From the NCBI RefSeq assembly GCF_003952265.1, contig NZ_CP034438.1, positions 868,001 to 932,000 of the forward strand: 64,000 nt of DNA, written 5' to 3'. Numbering within the stretch: position 1 is the first letter of the stretch; every line of letters begins with the position of its first letter. This DNA comes from Flaviflexus salsibiostraticola (GTDB taxonomy: Bacteria; Actinomycetota; Actinomycetes; Actinomycetales; Actinomycetaceae). Under the pieces are notes generated by a model that saw nothing but the letters and a program-made list of their open reading frames with translations, searched no databases and was not told the DNA's origin. Shown here one piece after another: positions 24,773 to 33,389 of the stretch. The position numbers and the translations under genes are program-made.

Positions 24773-25701
24773 ATAAGTAGGTCGCGGGCGAATTGCCCAT
24801 ACTTCGCGGGGCTCGCGATTCCTTGAGCTAGCAGACGATTCTCTTGCAGGATTGGCTCGACCTTATGCGCGAGCCACGAATCTGCTATGCCAGTCTTGGT
24901 AGCGACGTCATCAAGGGCAACGAAGATCTTGTAAATCGAGTGATCCGTGAAGGGGCGATAGTTCTTCTTCGCACGAGTCGCAATGTTGGGGAGCAAGCCA
25001 GGAACATCGAGCACTGAATGATTCCACAGCTTTGCGCAATGGGCGATTCTGTTTCGAAGGTACACAAACGATCGGACCTGGCTGGGCAGAGTCTTCCTTG
25101 AAACGCTCATCGAGCCTGCGAGTGAATCCAAGACGCCTGACTCGGCGGATGCTTCGATAAGTCGAGATAGGCTTCCGAAGGAGAACGCTTCCACTGCGAC
25201 CCAAATAGGCATGCGAGCGTAGGCGTCGGGCGAGTAGTGATTGCCAACCTTGATCTCATCACGATAGTGGGCGACGAACGTCTCTTTGCTCCTATCGAGG
25301 TTACGCAATACGTATTCCTGCACGAGCTCATCGTCAGGGTCACGAGGTTGGGTGAATCCTTCTCCGTGGGCGAATGCGCCTATTGCTGATACGTGCTCAG
25401 CGTAGTGATGGGCGAAGCGAGTTCGGAGCAATACTTCTATTGGATGCAATACTTCATCGCACACCAGGACAAGAGCTTGCTCAGCCTCATAGAGCTGTCG
25501 CACCTTTTCGAAGTTCGCTCCTTCGATAAAGCGGTTGTCGCCGGCTCCGGGCTGTCTCTGCCAGTAGCGGAAGTATCCAGATGCCCGGTAGTAGTTGACG
25601 CGGGACAAGAACTCAACGGCAGAATCAGGATCACGAACTTCTAATCCACGCTTCTTGAGCAAGTCAACCTGCTGCTCGTAGCTCAGCCAGCTCTTGCCCA
25701 T
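24769..25701 (-). CDS. Abi_2-family (AbiD/AbiF-like) abortive infection protein
   Basis: A 310-residue protein of the Abi_2 family, which includes lactococcal AbiD and AbiF. The N-terminus SYEQQVDLLKKRGLEV followed by FLSRVNYYRASGYFRYW is the hallmark; the C-terminal HEPN-like helices contain RSFVYLRNRIAHCAKLWN, an R-x4-6-H ribonuclease-type motif (RNRIAH). So an RNase toxin that aborts phage growth is plausible. Its codons are markedly lower in GC than the neighbours, a sign of transfer. ATG at 25701 has AGGAGAG upstream. A strong promoter and a folded leader precede it (25724-25819). Nearest landmark: tRNA-Leu. Confidence 0.88.
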   Translation of the reverse strand: MGKSWLSYEQQVDLLKKRGLEVRDPDSAVEFLSRVNYYRASGYFRYWQRQPGAGDNRFIEGANFEKVRQLYEAEQALVLVCDEVLHPIEVLLRTRFAHHYAEHVSAIGAFAHGEGFTQPRDPDDELVQEYVLRNLDRSKETFVAHYRDEIKVGNHYSPDAYARMPIWVAVEAFSFGSLSRLIEASAESGVLDSLAGSMSVSRKTLPSQVRSFVYLRNRIAHCAKLWNHSVLDVPGLLPNIATRAKKNYRPFTDHSIYKIFVALDDVATKTGIADSWLAHKVEPILQENRLLAQGIASPAKYGQFARDLLI

Positions 25702-25723
25702 TCGCTCTCCTGGAAATGAAAGG

Positions 25724-25777
25724 CCCCGGTCATTTATGCGTCACCCTATGAAACATAGGGGAGTGGCCTGACCGGGG
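25724..25777 (-). ncRNA. Candidate structured RNA at the 5' end of the Abi transcript
   Basis: Minus-strand RNA from about 25784 folds into two nested helices: an outer perfect 9-bp stem CCCCGGTCA/TGACCGGGG (25777-25769 with 25732-25724) and an inner perfect 7-bp hairpin CCCTATG/CATAGGG with a 3-nt loop (25760-25754 with 25750-25744). The internal loops between them are asymmetric, 8 and 11 nt. It ends 22 nt before the Abi start and does not cover the ribosome binding site. Its helix begins about 7 nt from the predicted transcription start. It could be a regulatory leader or an RNA partner of the toxin. Confidence 0.6.
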
Positions 25778-25790
25778 ATCTATCACAATC

Positions 25791-25819
25791 AATGTAAGCG
25801 AAGAATCGTGGCGGGTCAA
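25791..25819 (-). promoter_or_regulatory. Promoter of the Abi gene
   Basis: On the minus strand TTGACC (25819-25814), a 17-bp spacer and TACATT (25796-25791) form a near-consensus sigma-70-type promoter. Upstream, TTGACC at 25835-25840 on the plus strand mirrors the -35 box as an inverted repeat, and CCAATGTCC occurs twice in direct orientation at 25821-25829 and 25839-25847, 18 bp apart; these may be operators or traces of an IS end. Confidence 0.75.
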
Positions 25820-25849
25820 TCCAATGTCCACTGGTTGACCAATGTCCCG

Positions 25850-26065
25850 CGCGAGTAGGCCGGCCATGGCTGCCATACCCGCCCGCAAAGCAACTCCCTA
25901 TTGGCGTAAGCCTTTGGCTCTCTGCGTCTCGCGCCGGGCAGTTTCTTGGATGCGGCGTCCATCATCTCGGCGGCGCCTGAGACTCGCGCTGCGTCGTCGT
26001 GTGTGTAGTACGGCCCGGCGGGGGCGGGGGAGCAATGGGGGGGAGTAGGCGCGATTCGCGTCCTT
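25850..26065. other. Region without a supported gene, with a G-rich tract
   Basis: Between the Abi promoter and the tRNA-Leu terminator no frame is convincing on either strand. The plus strand has runs of 5, 5 and 7 G (26020-26024, 26026-26030, 26037-26043). A 49-codon minus-strand frame (ATG at about 25979) has no ribosome binding site and no recognised similarity. The region may be worn-down DNA between the tRNA and the Abi unit. Confidence 0.4.
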
Positions 26066-26111
26066 GAAAAAGTGTTCCCCGGCCCTCACTTCGCGTTGAG
26101 CTACCGGGGAA
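26066..26111 (-). terminator. Terminator after tRNA-Leu
   Basis: On the minus strand TTCCCCGG (26111-26104) pairs with CCGGGGAA (26082-26075), with an inner CTCA/TGAG stem, followed by a run of five T (26071-26067). It begins directly at the tRNA 3' end. Confidence 0.85.
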
Positions 26112-26196
<85 letters not shown>

Positions 26197-26240
26197 GCGA
26201 ACATTCAGGATAGTCCACGACGCAGTGCCCGGCCGAACTG

Positions 26241-26705
26241 CTATCCGAGGATGTTCTTCGCCACCCGCGCGACGTGGCCAGTCGCCTTGACGTTGTACAT
26301 GGCCTCGGTGATTGTCCCATCCGGGGCGATGACGAACGTCGAGCGGATGACGCCGACGACCGTGCGGCCATAGTTCTTCTTCTCACCCCAGGCGCCGTAG
26401 GCCTCGAGGACCTCGTGCTCAGGATCGGAGCCGAGCGGGAAGTCGAGCAGCTCGGCATCTGCGAACGCCTGGAGCTTATCGATCGGGTCGGGAGAGATCC
26501 CGATGACGCGGTAGCCGGAGTCGGCGAGCCTCGCGTCCCGGAAGTCGCAGGCCTCCGTCGTGCATCCCGGCGTCATCGCCTTCGGATAGAAGTAGACGAT
26601 GACGCCCTTGTCTGCGTCTGTGAGGAGGTCCGCGAGCGCAACCGTCCCGGTCGGTGTGTCGATGGAGAAGTTCGGTGCCTGATCGCCCGGCTGAAGTCGT
26701 GTCAT
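26241..26705 (-). CDS. bcp: Thioredoxin-dependent thiol peroxidase (Bcp/PrxQ)
   Basis: A 154-residue peroxiredoxin. The peroxidatic Cys is in YPKAMTPGCTTEACDFRD and the resolving Cys lies five residues later in the same segment, as in two-Cys PrxQ proteins. It reduces hydroperoxides in the cytoplasm with thioredoxin. Start MTRLQPGDQAPNFSI at 26705. Divergent from the FolC-like gene, with about 70 bp between. Confidence 0.95.
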   Translation of the reverse strand: MTRLQPGDQAPNFSIDTPTGTVALADLLTDADKGVIVYFYPKAMTPGCTTEACDFRDARLADSGYRVIGISPDPIDKLQAFADAELLDFPLGSDPEHEVLEAYGAWGEKKNYGRTVVGVIRSTFVIAPDGTITEAMYNVKATGHVARVAKNILG

Positions 26706-26773
26706 TGCTCGATTCTATCCGCGCCCGGCCGCGGGTCAGCAGAATCCGCCGGAAGCTGATTAGGATGCGGGTG

Positions 26774-27892
26774 ATGACAGCACGACACCTGCCGGAGGAT
26801 GAGCCGTTCTTCGCTCAATGGAAGCAGCGGGGCGCCAGGCCGCGGACCCTCACCTCATCAATCGCGCTTGCCGAGCTCCTCTCGATCACCCCACCGCCCT
26901 CGCTGGCGGTCGTCGGCTCGAAGGGGAAGGGCACCGCCGCCGCGGCGGCATCGATGGCCCTCACCGGTGTCGGGCTGACGACCGTCACCATCACCTCGCC
27001 GGCCTTCCGCTCAAACCGCGAGCGGATCAGGGTCGATGGGGCCGAGCTGTCTCACGACGAATTTCTGAGACTTTCGGCACATCTATCACGTCTTCTGCCA
27101 TCCCTGCCAGCGGAGCATTACCTCTCTCCCTCGGGAGCGTTCACGATGATGGGGGCGTGGTGGGCCGGCGAGGTCGGCGCGGACGTCCTCATCGTCGAGG
27201 AGGGCATGGGTGGGGCGACCGATGAGGTGTCCCTGTTCGACCACACCGCCCTCGTCGTCACCCCGATCTTCATCGAGCATGCGGGGATCATCGGCGATGA
27301 CCTGGCCGCAATCGCCGAGAACCTCGTCGGAGCCGGCTCGGACAGCGTCCGGATCCTCGGCTCGGCACAGCAGGATGCTCTCGTGGATCGCCTCGTCCGG
27401 AGCGCCGCAGAGTCCTGGGGAGCCGGCATCGTCGACGCGGTTCCTCTGCCGCACCGGAACCCTCTTATCGGCGAGAACATGGGCGTGGGGGCGGCTGTGG
27501 GCGCGGCTCTGGCCGAGCATCTCGGTCACACACCGACAGCCTTTCGGATGCCGACGCTGCCCGGCCGATCCTCGCTCCACGAAGGATCCTCGGGCCGGTG
27601 GTTCGTCGACGCGGCGATCTCGCCCGCCGGCGTCGCGGCCGCACTCGACGCCTCACCGCTGCACGAGCCGACCATCATCGCCTCGTGGCCGGAGTCGAAG
27701 GACCGTGCCGGTTGCAGCGCTCTCGTGCCGAATGCGATCCATGTGCGCGTGCCCGGGCTGCCCTATCCCGATGGCCTTCCGCTCCTTGCGGACGTGGCGG
27801 GAGAGCTCGACGGCGACGTCGTGGCGCTGGGAACGATCTCCTTCATCGCCGAAGTCCTCGATCACCTGAAAGTCCCGACCGGCTTGTGGTAG
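26774..27892 (+). CDS. FolC/Mur-ligase-like protein (folylpolyglutamate synthase family)
   Basis: About 372 residues. The P-loop is VVGSKGKGTAAAA (usually GTNGKGS), followed by VTITSPAFRSNRERIRVDG, which corresponds to the FolC substrate loop TSPHL-x-x-ERI. VLIVEEGMGGATD matches the LE-x-GLGG-x-D region with one key Gly-Leu change. The C-terminal domain is shorter than in standard FolC (about 420 or more residues), so either a divergent folate enzyme or a Mur-ligase relative with another substrate is possible. TAGGAT at 26761-26766 precedes the ATG at 26774 by seven bases; GTG 26771 is an alternative start. Confidence 0.68.
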   Translation: MTARHLPEDEPFFAQWKQRGARPRTLTSSIALAELLSITPPPSLAVVGSKGKGTAAAAASMALTGVGLTTVTITSPAFRSNRERIRVDGAELSHDEFLRLSAHLSRLLPSLPAEHYLSPSGAFTMMGAWWAGEVGADVLIVEEGMGGATDEVSLFDHTALVVTPIFIEHAGIIGDDLAAIAENLVGAGSDSVRILGSAQQDALVDRLVRSAAESWGAGIVDAVPLPHRNPLIGENMGVGAAVGAALAEHLGHTPTAFRMPTLPGRSSLHEGSSGRWFVDAAISPAGVAAALDASPLHEPTIIASWPESKDRAGCSALVPNAIHVRVPGLPYPDGLPLLADVAGELDGDVVALGTISFIAEVLDHLKVPTGLW

Positions 27893-27967
27893 GACACAAT
27901 CCCCATGCGTGCCCCATATGACCGGATATTCTTGAACTCGTCAGTGTCTTTATTGAAGGGATTTACT

Positions 27968-29488
27968 GTGCGAATTGGCGTACCGGCCGAACAGGGCCAA
28001 ACCCTGGTCGCGGCCACTCCCGACACCGTCGCCCAACTGATCAAGCTCGGCTACGACGTTGCAGTCGAAACCGGGGCCGGAGCTGAGGCGCAGTTCCCGG
28101 ACGAGCAGTACATCAGTGCGGGTGCCCGGATTGTCGAAGCCGAGGAGGCCTGGTCCTCCGACATCGTGACCAGCATCAGGCCGCCGGCCGAGCTGGAGCG
28201 GATCCGCCGCGGCGGCATTCTCATCTCGAAGCTCTCCCCGGGCGCGAATCCCGCGCTCGTCGAGGCGCTTGCCGAGCAGGGTGTGACGGCGATGGCGATG
28301 GACGCCATTCCCCGCATCTCCCGCGCCCAGTCGATGGACGTGCTCTCCAGCCAGGCGAACGTCGCCGGCTATCGTGCCGTGGTCGAGGCCGCGCACGCCT
28401 TCGGACGGCTCTTCACCGGCCAGGTCACGGCCGCCGGCAAGGTCCCGCCCGCCAACATCTACGTCATCGGTGCCGGCGTCGCCGGCCTCGCCGCGATCGG
28501 CACGGCGGGCTCGATGGGCGCGGTCGTCCGCGCGACGGACATCCGCTCCGAGGTAGGCGAGCAGGTCGAGTCGATGGGCGCCGAGTTCGTCGCCATCCCC
28601 GCCCCTGCCCAGGAATCCTCCGACGGCTACGCGAAGGAGATGACCGACGCTCAGGCGGAGGCCGCCGCCACGCTCTACGCGGAGCAGACCGCGCGCGCCG
28701 ACATTGTCATCTCGACCGCGTCGATCCCGGGCCGCCGCTCCCCCATCCTCATCACAGCCGACATGGTTGACGCGATGAAGCCCGGCTCCGTCATCGTCGA
28801 TATGGCCGCCGCCGGCGGCGGCAACTGCGAGCTGACCGAGCCCGGCCGGACGATCGTGACCGAGAACGGCGTGACGATCATCGGCATCGAGGATCTCGCG
28901 GCCCGCCTGCCCGCCCAGTCCTCTCAGCTGTACGCGCAGAACATCGTCAACTACCTCAAGCTGCTCACCCCAGAGAAGGACGGCCGGGCCGCGATCAACT
29001 TCGATGACGTCATCATCCGCACCGTGACGGTGGCCGATGCGGGGCAGGTCATGTGGCCCCCGCCCCCGATCCAGGTCTCTGCCGCCCCCGCACCGAAGGT
29101 CGTCGACCCGGCCCCGGTGGCCGAGGAGGCACCCGCAGCGGGCGGTCTCAAGAAGTCGACGATCTGGCTGGCGCTCGCCGCCGTGCTCGGCGCAGCCCTC
29201 GTGCTCGTGAGCCCGGTCGGGATGACGGGGCACTACATCGTTCTCGCGCTCGCGGTCATCGTCGGTTTCTACGTCATCACGAACGTCACCCACGCCCTCC
29301 ACACGCCCCTTATGAGCGTGACGAACGCGATCTCCGGCATCATCATCGTCGGCGCGATCATCCTCATCGGCTCAGGCAGCTGGGTCGTGACGATCTTCAG
29401 CTTCATCGCGATCGTCATCTCGTCCATCAACATCTTCGGCGGTTTCGCCGTCACTCACCGCATGCTCGGCATGTTCAGGAGGGCATGA
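27968..29488 (+). CDS. pntA: NAD(P) transhydrogenase alpha subunit, fused AA+AB form
   Basis: A 506-residue protein. Residues 1-380 are the NAD(H)-binding domain I ([18 protein letters not shown] at the start, [19 protein letters not shown] dinucleotide fold). An Ala/Pro linker leads to about four membrane helices (residues 410-500), the part that is a separate PntAB subunit in many bacteria. With PntB it couples hydride transfer between NADH and NADP+ to proton flow. GTG at 27968 is chosen because GAAGGG lies upstream; an extension to 27905 has no ribosome site. Confidence 0.95.
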   Translation: MRIGVPAEQGQTLVAATPDTVAQLIKLGYDVAVETGAGAEAQFPDEQYISAGARIVEAEEAWSSDIVTSIRPPAELERIRRGGILISKLSPGANPALVEALAEQGVTAMAMDAIPRISRAQSMDVLSSQANVAGYRAVVEAAHAFGRLFTGQVTAAGKVPPANIYVIGAGVAGLAAIGTAGSMGAVVRATDIRSEVGEQVESMGAEFVAIPAPAQESSDGYAKEMTDAQAEAAATLYAEQTARADIVISTASIPGRRSPILITADMVDAMKPGSVIVDMAAAGGGNCELTEPGRTIVTENGVTIIGIEDLAARLPAQSSQLYAQNIVNYLKLLTPEKDGRAAINFDDVIIRTVTVADAGQVMWPPPPIQVSAAPAPKVVDPAPVAEEAPAAGGLKKSTIWLALAAVLGAALVLVSPVGMTGHYIVLALAVIVGFYVITNVTHALHTPLMSVTNAISGIIIVGAIILIGSGSWVVTIFSFIAIVISSINIFGGFAVTHRMLGMFRRA

Positions 29489-29489
29489 C

Positions 29490-30917
29490 ATGGATGCTCA
29501 GAATTTCGTTGTACTCGCCTATCTGGTCGCCGCGCTCTTCTTCATCAACGCGCTGCGCGGGCTGTCCAAGTACGAGACCGCCCAGTCGGGCAATACGTCG
29601 GGTGCGATCGGCATGGGCATCGCCCTCGTCGCGACCATCTGGCTCGCCCTCGACTCCGATCCGGCGCGCGGCGTCGCCATCACCCTTATCCTCATCCTCG
29701 CGGCGCTCGCGATCGGGGCCGTCGTCGGCCTGCGCGTGGCGAAGAAGGTCGAGATGACGGAGATGCCGCAGCTCATCGCGCTGCTGCACTCGTTCGTCGG
29801 TCTCGCCGCCGTCCTCGTCGGCTTCAACACGTTCATCACCTCTGCGGGCGAGAGCGGCCCGGGCCACGCCTTCCACATGGGCGAGATCTTCCTCGGCATC
29901 TTCATCGGCGCCGTCACCTTCACCGGCTCGATCATCGCCTACCTCAAGCTGTCGGCGAAGATGAAGTCGTCCGCCCTCACCCTGCCGGGACGCAACCTGC
30001 TCAACCTTGCAGCCGTCCTCGTCTCGGTCGGCCTCATGGTGTGGTTCATGAACACCGCGACCCTCGGCGAGGGCCTTGTGCCCCTCATCATCATGACGGT
30101 CATCGCCCTCGGCCTCGGCCTGCACCTCGTCGCAGCCATCGGCGGCGGCGACATGCCGGTCGTTGTCTCCATGCTCAACTCCTACTCGGGTTGGGCCGCG
30201 GCCGCCGCCGGCTTCATGCTGTCGAATGACCTCCTCATCATCACCGGCGCCCTCGTCGGCTCCTCCGGTGCGTTCCTGTCCTACATCATGTGTAAGGCGA
30301 TGAACCGCTCCTTCATCTCCGTCATCCTCGGCGGATTCGGCCAGCCCACCGCGGCGGCCGCGGAGCGGGACTACGGCACCCACACGGAGACCACGGCGGA
30401 TGAGGTCGCGTCGATGCTGGCGAACGCCAAGAAGGTCGTCATCACCCCCGGCTACGGCATGGCAGTCGCCCAGGCCCAGTACCCGGTCGCGGACATGACG
30501 AAGCGACTGCGCGAGTCCGGCGTCGATGTCACCTTCGGCATCCACCCCGTCGCCGGCCGCCTTCCGGGCCACATGAACGTCCTCCTCGCCGAGGCGAAGG
30601 TCCCCTACGACGTCGTCTACGAGCTCGACGAGATCAACGAGGAGTTCTCCGATGTCGACGTCGTCCTCGTCATCGGCGCCAACGACACGGTCAACCCCGC
30701 CGCTGAGGAGCCCGGCTCGCCCATCGAGGGCATGCCCGTCCTCAAGGTGTGGGAGGCGAAGAACGTCATCGTGTTCAAGCGATCCATGGGCAACGCCGGC
30801 TATGCCGGTGTCGAGAACCCGCTCTTCTTCGCCGAGAACACCCAGATGCTGCTCGGCGATGCGAAGGCATCGGTCGACTCGATCAACGCAGAGCTGACCG
30901 TCTCAGCGACCAGCTGA
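29490..30917 (+). CDS. pntB: NAD(P) transhydrogenase beta subunit
   Basis: A 475-residue protein: about nine membrane helices (residues 1-270) and a C-terminal NADP(H)-binding domain III with [17 protein letters not shown] and [18 protein letters not shown], then [14 protein letters not shown]. The ATG follows the pntA stop by one base, with the ribosome site inside pntA, so the two are translated together. Supplies NADPH from the proton gradient. Confidence 0.97.
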   Translation: MDAQNFVVLAYLVAALFFINALRGLSKYETAQSGNTSGAIGMGIALVATIWLALDSDPARGVAITLILILAALAIGAVVGLRVAKKVEMTEMPQLIALLHSFVGLAAVLVGFNTFITSAGESGPGHAFHMGEIFLGIFIGAVTFTGSIIAYLKLSAKMKSSALTLPGRNLLNLAAVLVSVGLMVWFMNTATLGEGLVPLIIMTVIALGLGLHLVAAIGGGDMPVVVSMLNSYSGWAAAAAGFMLSNDLLIITGALVGSSGAFLSYIMCKAMNRSFISVILGGFGQPTAAAAERDYGTHTETTADEVASMLANAKKVVITPGYGMAVAQAQYPVADMTKRLRESGVDVTFGIHPVAGRLPGHMNVLLAEAKVPYDVVYELDEINEEFSDVDVVLVIGANDTVNPAAEEPGSPIEGMPVLKVWEAKNVIVFKRSMGNAGYAGVENPLFFAENTQMLLGDAKASVDSINAELTVSATS

Positions 30918-30942
30918 CTGTCGGCACTCGACGACGACACGT

Positions 30943-30966
30943 GGGGCGCCTCGAACGAGGCGCCCC
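30943..30966 (+). terminator. Terminator after pntB
   Basis: GGGGCGCCT pairs with AGGCGCCCC around CGAACG, 25 bp after the pntB stop; a short attg tail follows. Confidence 0.8.
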
Positions 30967-31044
30967 ATTGCTGTCGGTATCCGAGTTCCTCTTCCACCCA
31001 GCGGGCGCGCACTGACCGGGGCAGGAGATCGCGCATGGATCCCG

Positions 31045-31323
31045 TCAGGGCAGGAGATCGAAGTCCGTGACGTCCGCATAATCGCTTGGATGGCGCTCCA
31101 CGGCGTGGACGTTCGCCACGAGAGCCGCAGGCGGACCCGAGGAGCACCAATCGAGCATCTGGGCGACGGCCGAATCGTCGCCGATGATGAGCGCACGCAC
31201 GGTTCCATCGCGGGCGTTGCGCACCCATCCGCGAAGCCCGAGCTCTCGCGCTCGCCTGACCGCAGCGAATCTGTACCCGACCCCCTGGACGCGTCCGGTG
31301 ATGGTGGCCTCTGCCGCTCTCAT
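31045..31323 (-). CDS. acyP: Acylphosphatase
   Basis: A 92-residue alpha/beta protein with the full active-site signature GRVQGVGYRFAAVRRARELGL and GWVRNARDGTV (catalytic Arg and Asn). It hydrolyses carboxyl-phosphate bonds such as acetyl phosphate or carbamoyl phosphate. The ATG at 31323 has GGAGGGAGG upstream; a longer frame begins at 31356. Confidence 0.92.
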   Translation of the reverse strand: MRAAEATITGRVQGVGYRFAAVRRARELGLRGWVRNARDGTVRALIIGDDSAVAQMLDWCSSGPPAALVANVHAVERHPSDYADVTDFDLLP

Positions 31324-31504
31324 GCGCCCCACCTCCCTCCCGCTCGACACAGACACTATCGCGCCGCCGACGCGTCCGCATTGATCCCTCCGAGATCATC
31401 CACGGCGGGAGGTCTGCCTGCGAGCCCTCTCGCGGCAGGTCACCTCCACTCTCGACAGCGGCCGGGACGGGCGATAGATTCCGAAGAGAGGTCGAGGAGG
31501 GGCG

Positions 31505-32077
31505 ATGAGCGAGCGGCACCGCGTGATCGAGGCGATGACAAGGCGTGATCGGACGCGCTTCCTACCCGAGCATGCCAGACGGTCTGCAGGGCTCGATTAC
31601 CCGATCAGCATCGGCCATGGCCAGACGAATTCCCAGCCCTCGACCGTCGCGGACATGATGGTGCTCCTCGACGTGAGGCCGGGCCACCACGTGCTCGACG
31701 TGGGGTCGGGGTCGGGATGGTCGACGGCCATCCTCGGTGACCTCGTCGGCCCCACGGGCACGGTGACGGGGACAGAGATCGTCCCCCAGCTCGTGGAACG
31801 CGCCCGGAGCGTACTCGCCGAGGAGAGCATGCCGTGGGTGACGATCCACGATGCCGACCCGGAGGGTCTGGGATGGCCGGAGCTCGCCCCCTACGATCGG
31901 ATCCTCGTCTCAGCCGAGGCGGCACGCCTTCCGATGGCGCTCGTCGATCAGCTCGCCGTCGGCGGCATCATGGTCATTCCCGTCGCCGGGACGATGCTGC
32001 GGATCGTCAGGCGGACGGACGGCCCACAGGTGACAGAGCACGGGCTCTACCGCTTCGTGCCCCTCATTGGATCCTGA
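31505..32077 (+). CDS. Protein-L-isoaspartate O-methyltransferase-like protein
   Basis: A 190-residue SAM-dependent methyltransferase. The PCMT pattern is seen: an N-terminal IGHGQTNSQPSTVADMM (binding the isoaspartyl substrate) and motif I VLDVGSGSGWSTAILGDLVG. YDRILVSAEAARLPMALVDQL and GGIMVIPVAG follow as in PcmA. It would repair isoaspartyl damage, though actinobacterial members of this short form are little studied. Start ATG has GAGGAGGGG upstream. It overlaps the convergent membrane-protein gene by 31 bp. Confidence 0.85.
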   Translation: MSERHRVIEAMTRRDRTRFLPEHARRSAGLDYPISIGHGQTNSQPSTVADMMVLLDVRPGHHVLDVGSGSGWSTAILGDLVGPTGTVTGTEIVPQLVERARSVLAEESMPWVTIHDADPEGLGWPELAPYDRILVSAEAARLPMALVDQLAVGGIMVIPVAGTMLRIVRRTDGPQVTEHGLYRFVPLIGS

Positions 32078-32382
32078 CGCCTGCGGACCTCTCGCCAGAG
32101 CAGGATCGAGACGACGAGGACAAGGGTGATGGCGATGATCATGGGCGCGATTCCCCACGTCGTGGGGGTGATGAAGCCGGTGAGGAGGACTCCCCCGGCC
32201 CACCACGCCAGATCTGCCCGCGACGCACCTCTGGAGGCGGCAGCTGCTCCTGCGAGCGAGAAGAGGACGGCGATGAAGAGCACGGGCGGAAAACCCGCCT
32301 GGATCGCCACAATGATTCCCACGATCGAATACCCGACCGCCGTGATCGCACCGGCCCAGTAGAGGCGACGAATGTTCTCCAT
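32047..32382 (-). CDS. Small integral membrane protein, unknown function
   Basis: A 111-residue protein with four likely membrane helices (starting near residues 7, 34, 58 and 78) and a basic cytoplasmic C-terminus (WREVRRRQDPMRGTKR). No family recognised. Its 3' end overlaps the Pcm-like gene tail-to-tail. ATG at 32382 lies 47 bp from the divergent DUF4916 gene start. Confidence 0.7.
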   Translation of the reverse strand: MENIRRLYWAGAITAVGYSIVGIIVAIQAGFPPVLFIAVLFSLAGAAAASRGASRADLAWWAGGVLLTGFITPTTWGIAPMIIAITLVLVVSILLWREVRRRQDPMRGTKR

Positions 32383-32429
32383 GCGCTGACAATCTCATAG
32401 TTTCCTGGAAGTGCTGGCACAATCGAGGC

Positions 32430-32960
32430 GTGAGCGATATTGCATCTGGAGATATGGGGCCCTGGCTGTCGCCTGAGGAGCTCGAGTTCGTGCGGCGTCG
32501 CGTGCCGTTGGTCTACGTCGACATCGTCCCGATCCGCACGGACGAGGTCGGCAGGCTCGAGTCGATCGGGCTTCTTCTCGAAGCCCAGAACGATGGCATC
32601 TCGCGCGCACTCGTCTCGGGTCGAGTGCTCTACCACGAGTCGATCCGCGAGGCGATCGCCCGGCACCTGGAGAAGGATCTCGGGCCGATGTCGCTGCCGC
32701 AGCTGCCCTCGACGATCACACCCTTCACGGTGGCGGAGTACTTCCCCACCCCGGGCTCCGACAAGTTCGATGAGCGCCACCATGCCGTCTCCATGTGCTA
32801 CATCGTGCCGGTCATGGGCGAATGCGATCCCGCGGCGGACACCCTCGACGTCACGTGGTTCTCGCCGGGTGATGTCCGCACCCCTGAGCTGCAGGCGGAG
32901 ATGAATGAGTCTCATGCCCAGATCCTCCGGCAGGCCCTCGCGCACATGAGCGCGCTCTGA
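32430..32960 (+). CDS. DUF4916 protein (Nudix-fold-like)
   Basis: A 176-residue protein starting MSDIASGDMGPWLSPEEL from a GTG. It matches the actinobacterial DUF4916 family, relatives of Nudix hydrolases: GLLLEAQNDGISRALVSGRVLYHESIREAIARHL. The Nudix box is degenerate: the REAIARHLEKDLG part is seen but the Gly-x5-Glu spacing is short, so hydrolase activity is doubtful. A CACAAT box ends six bases before the GTG. Directly abuts the DUF3054 gene (TGA then ATG). Confidence 0.72.
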   Translation: MSDIASGDMGPWLSPEELEFVRRRVPLVYVDIVPIRTDEVGRLESIGLLLEAQNDGISRALVSGRVLYHESIREAIARHLEKDLGPMSLPQLPSTITPFTVAEYFPTPGSDKFDERHHAVSMCYIVPVMGECDPAADTLDVTWFSPGDVRTPELQAEMNESHAQILRQALAHMSAL

Positions 32961-33326
32961 ATGAGAGCCTTTCTCGCCGATCTCGCCCTGACGGCAGCCT
33001 TCGTCGCTGTCGGCCTCGCCTCGCACGACGGCGCGTTGGCCGACTACCCGCTCACGGCCCTGCCCTTCATCATCGCCCTCGTCGCGGCGTGGGCGATTCC
33101 CCGTGTGTGGCGGGAGCCCGCCTCGCTGGCCTCGGGGGCGATCGTCTGGTCGGTGACAACGGCCGGCGGGCTCGGCCTGCGTGCGCTCATGGGTGACGGA
33201 CTCTCCGGAGCGTTCCCGATCGTCACAGCGCTTGTTCTCGCAACCCTGCTCCTCGGCTGGCGGATCGCCGCGCGTGTGGTCGAACGGCACTCCACGGGTG
33301 ACCCGCATTCTCACCAGGGAAGATAA
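32961..33326 (+). CDS. DUF3054 membrane protein
   Basis: A 121-residue protein with four membrane helices and the family pattern LADLALTAAFVAVGLASHDG at the N-terminus and PRVWREPASL in the second loop. Function unknown. The ATG follows the DUF4916 stop with no gap, so both are translated from one message. The transsulfuration gene follows after 63 bp that can fold into a pseudoknot. Confidence 0.75.
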   Translation: MRAFLADLALTAAFVAVGLASHDGALADYPLTALPFIIALVAAWAIPRVWREPASLASGAIVWSVTTAGGLGLRALMGDGLSGAFPIVTALVLATLLLGWRIAARVVERHSTGDPHSHQGR

Positions 33327-33386
33327 CTCGGACAAATCAGGCTCCTCCTCCCCCGGAGTCGCTACGGTGTCCGAGAAGGAGGAGCC
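33327..33386 (+). promoter_or_regulatory. Pseudoknot-like leader that covers the ribosome binding site of the transsulfuration gene
   Basis: Two perfect interleaved helices: A, CTCGGACA (33327-33334) with TGTCCGAG (33368-33375); B, GGCTCCTCCT (33340-33349) with AGGAGGAGCC (33377-33386). The order A-B-A'-B' is an H-type pseudoknot, and B' is the Shine-Dalgarno sequence of the ATG at 33390. If transcribed, translation would be off when helix B forms. A TACGGT at 33363-33368 could instead be a -10 box, in which case only part of the element would be in the RNA. No known riboswitch class was recognised. Confidence 0.55.
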
Positions 33387-33389
33387 CCT

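Noticed and set aside
25842..26048. 68-codon and 49-codon frames between the Abi promoter and tRNA-Leu
   Set aside because: No start signals, no similarity, and odd residue composition; treated as non-coding.
33327..33386. A known SAM or SAH riboswitch class
   Set aside because: I could not match the conserved core of SAM-I, SAM-II, SAM-IV or SAH families by eye; only the pairing pattern is claimed.
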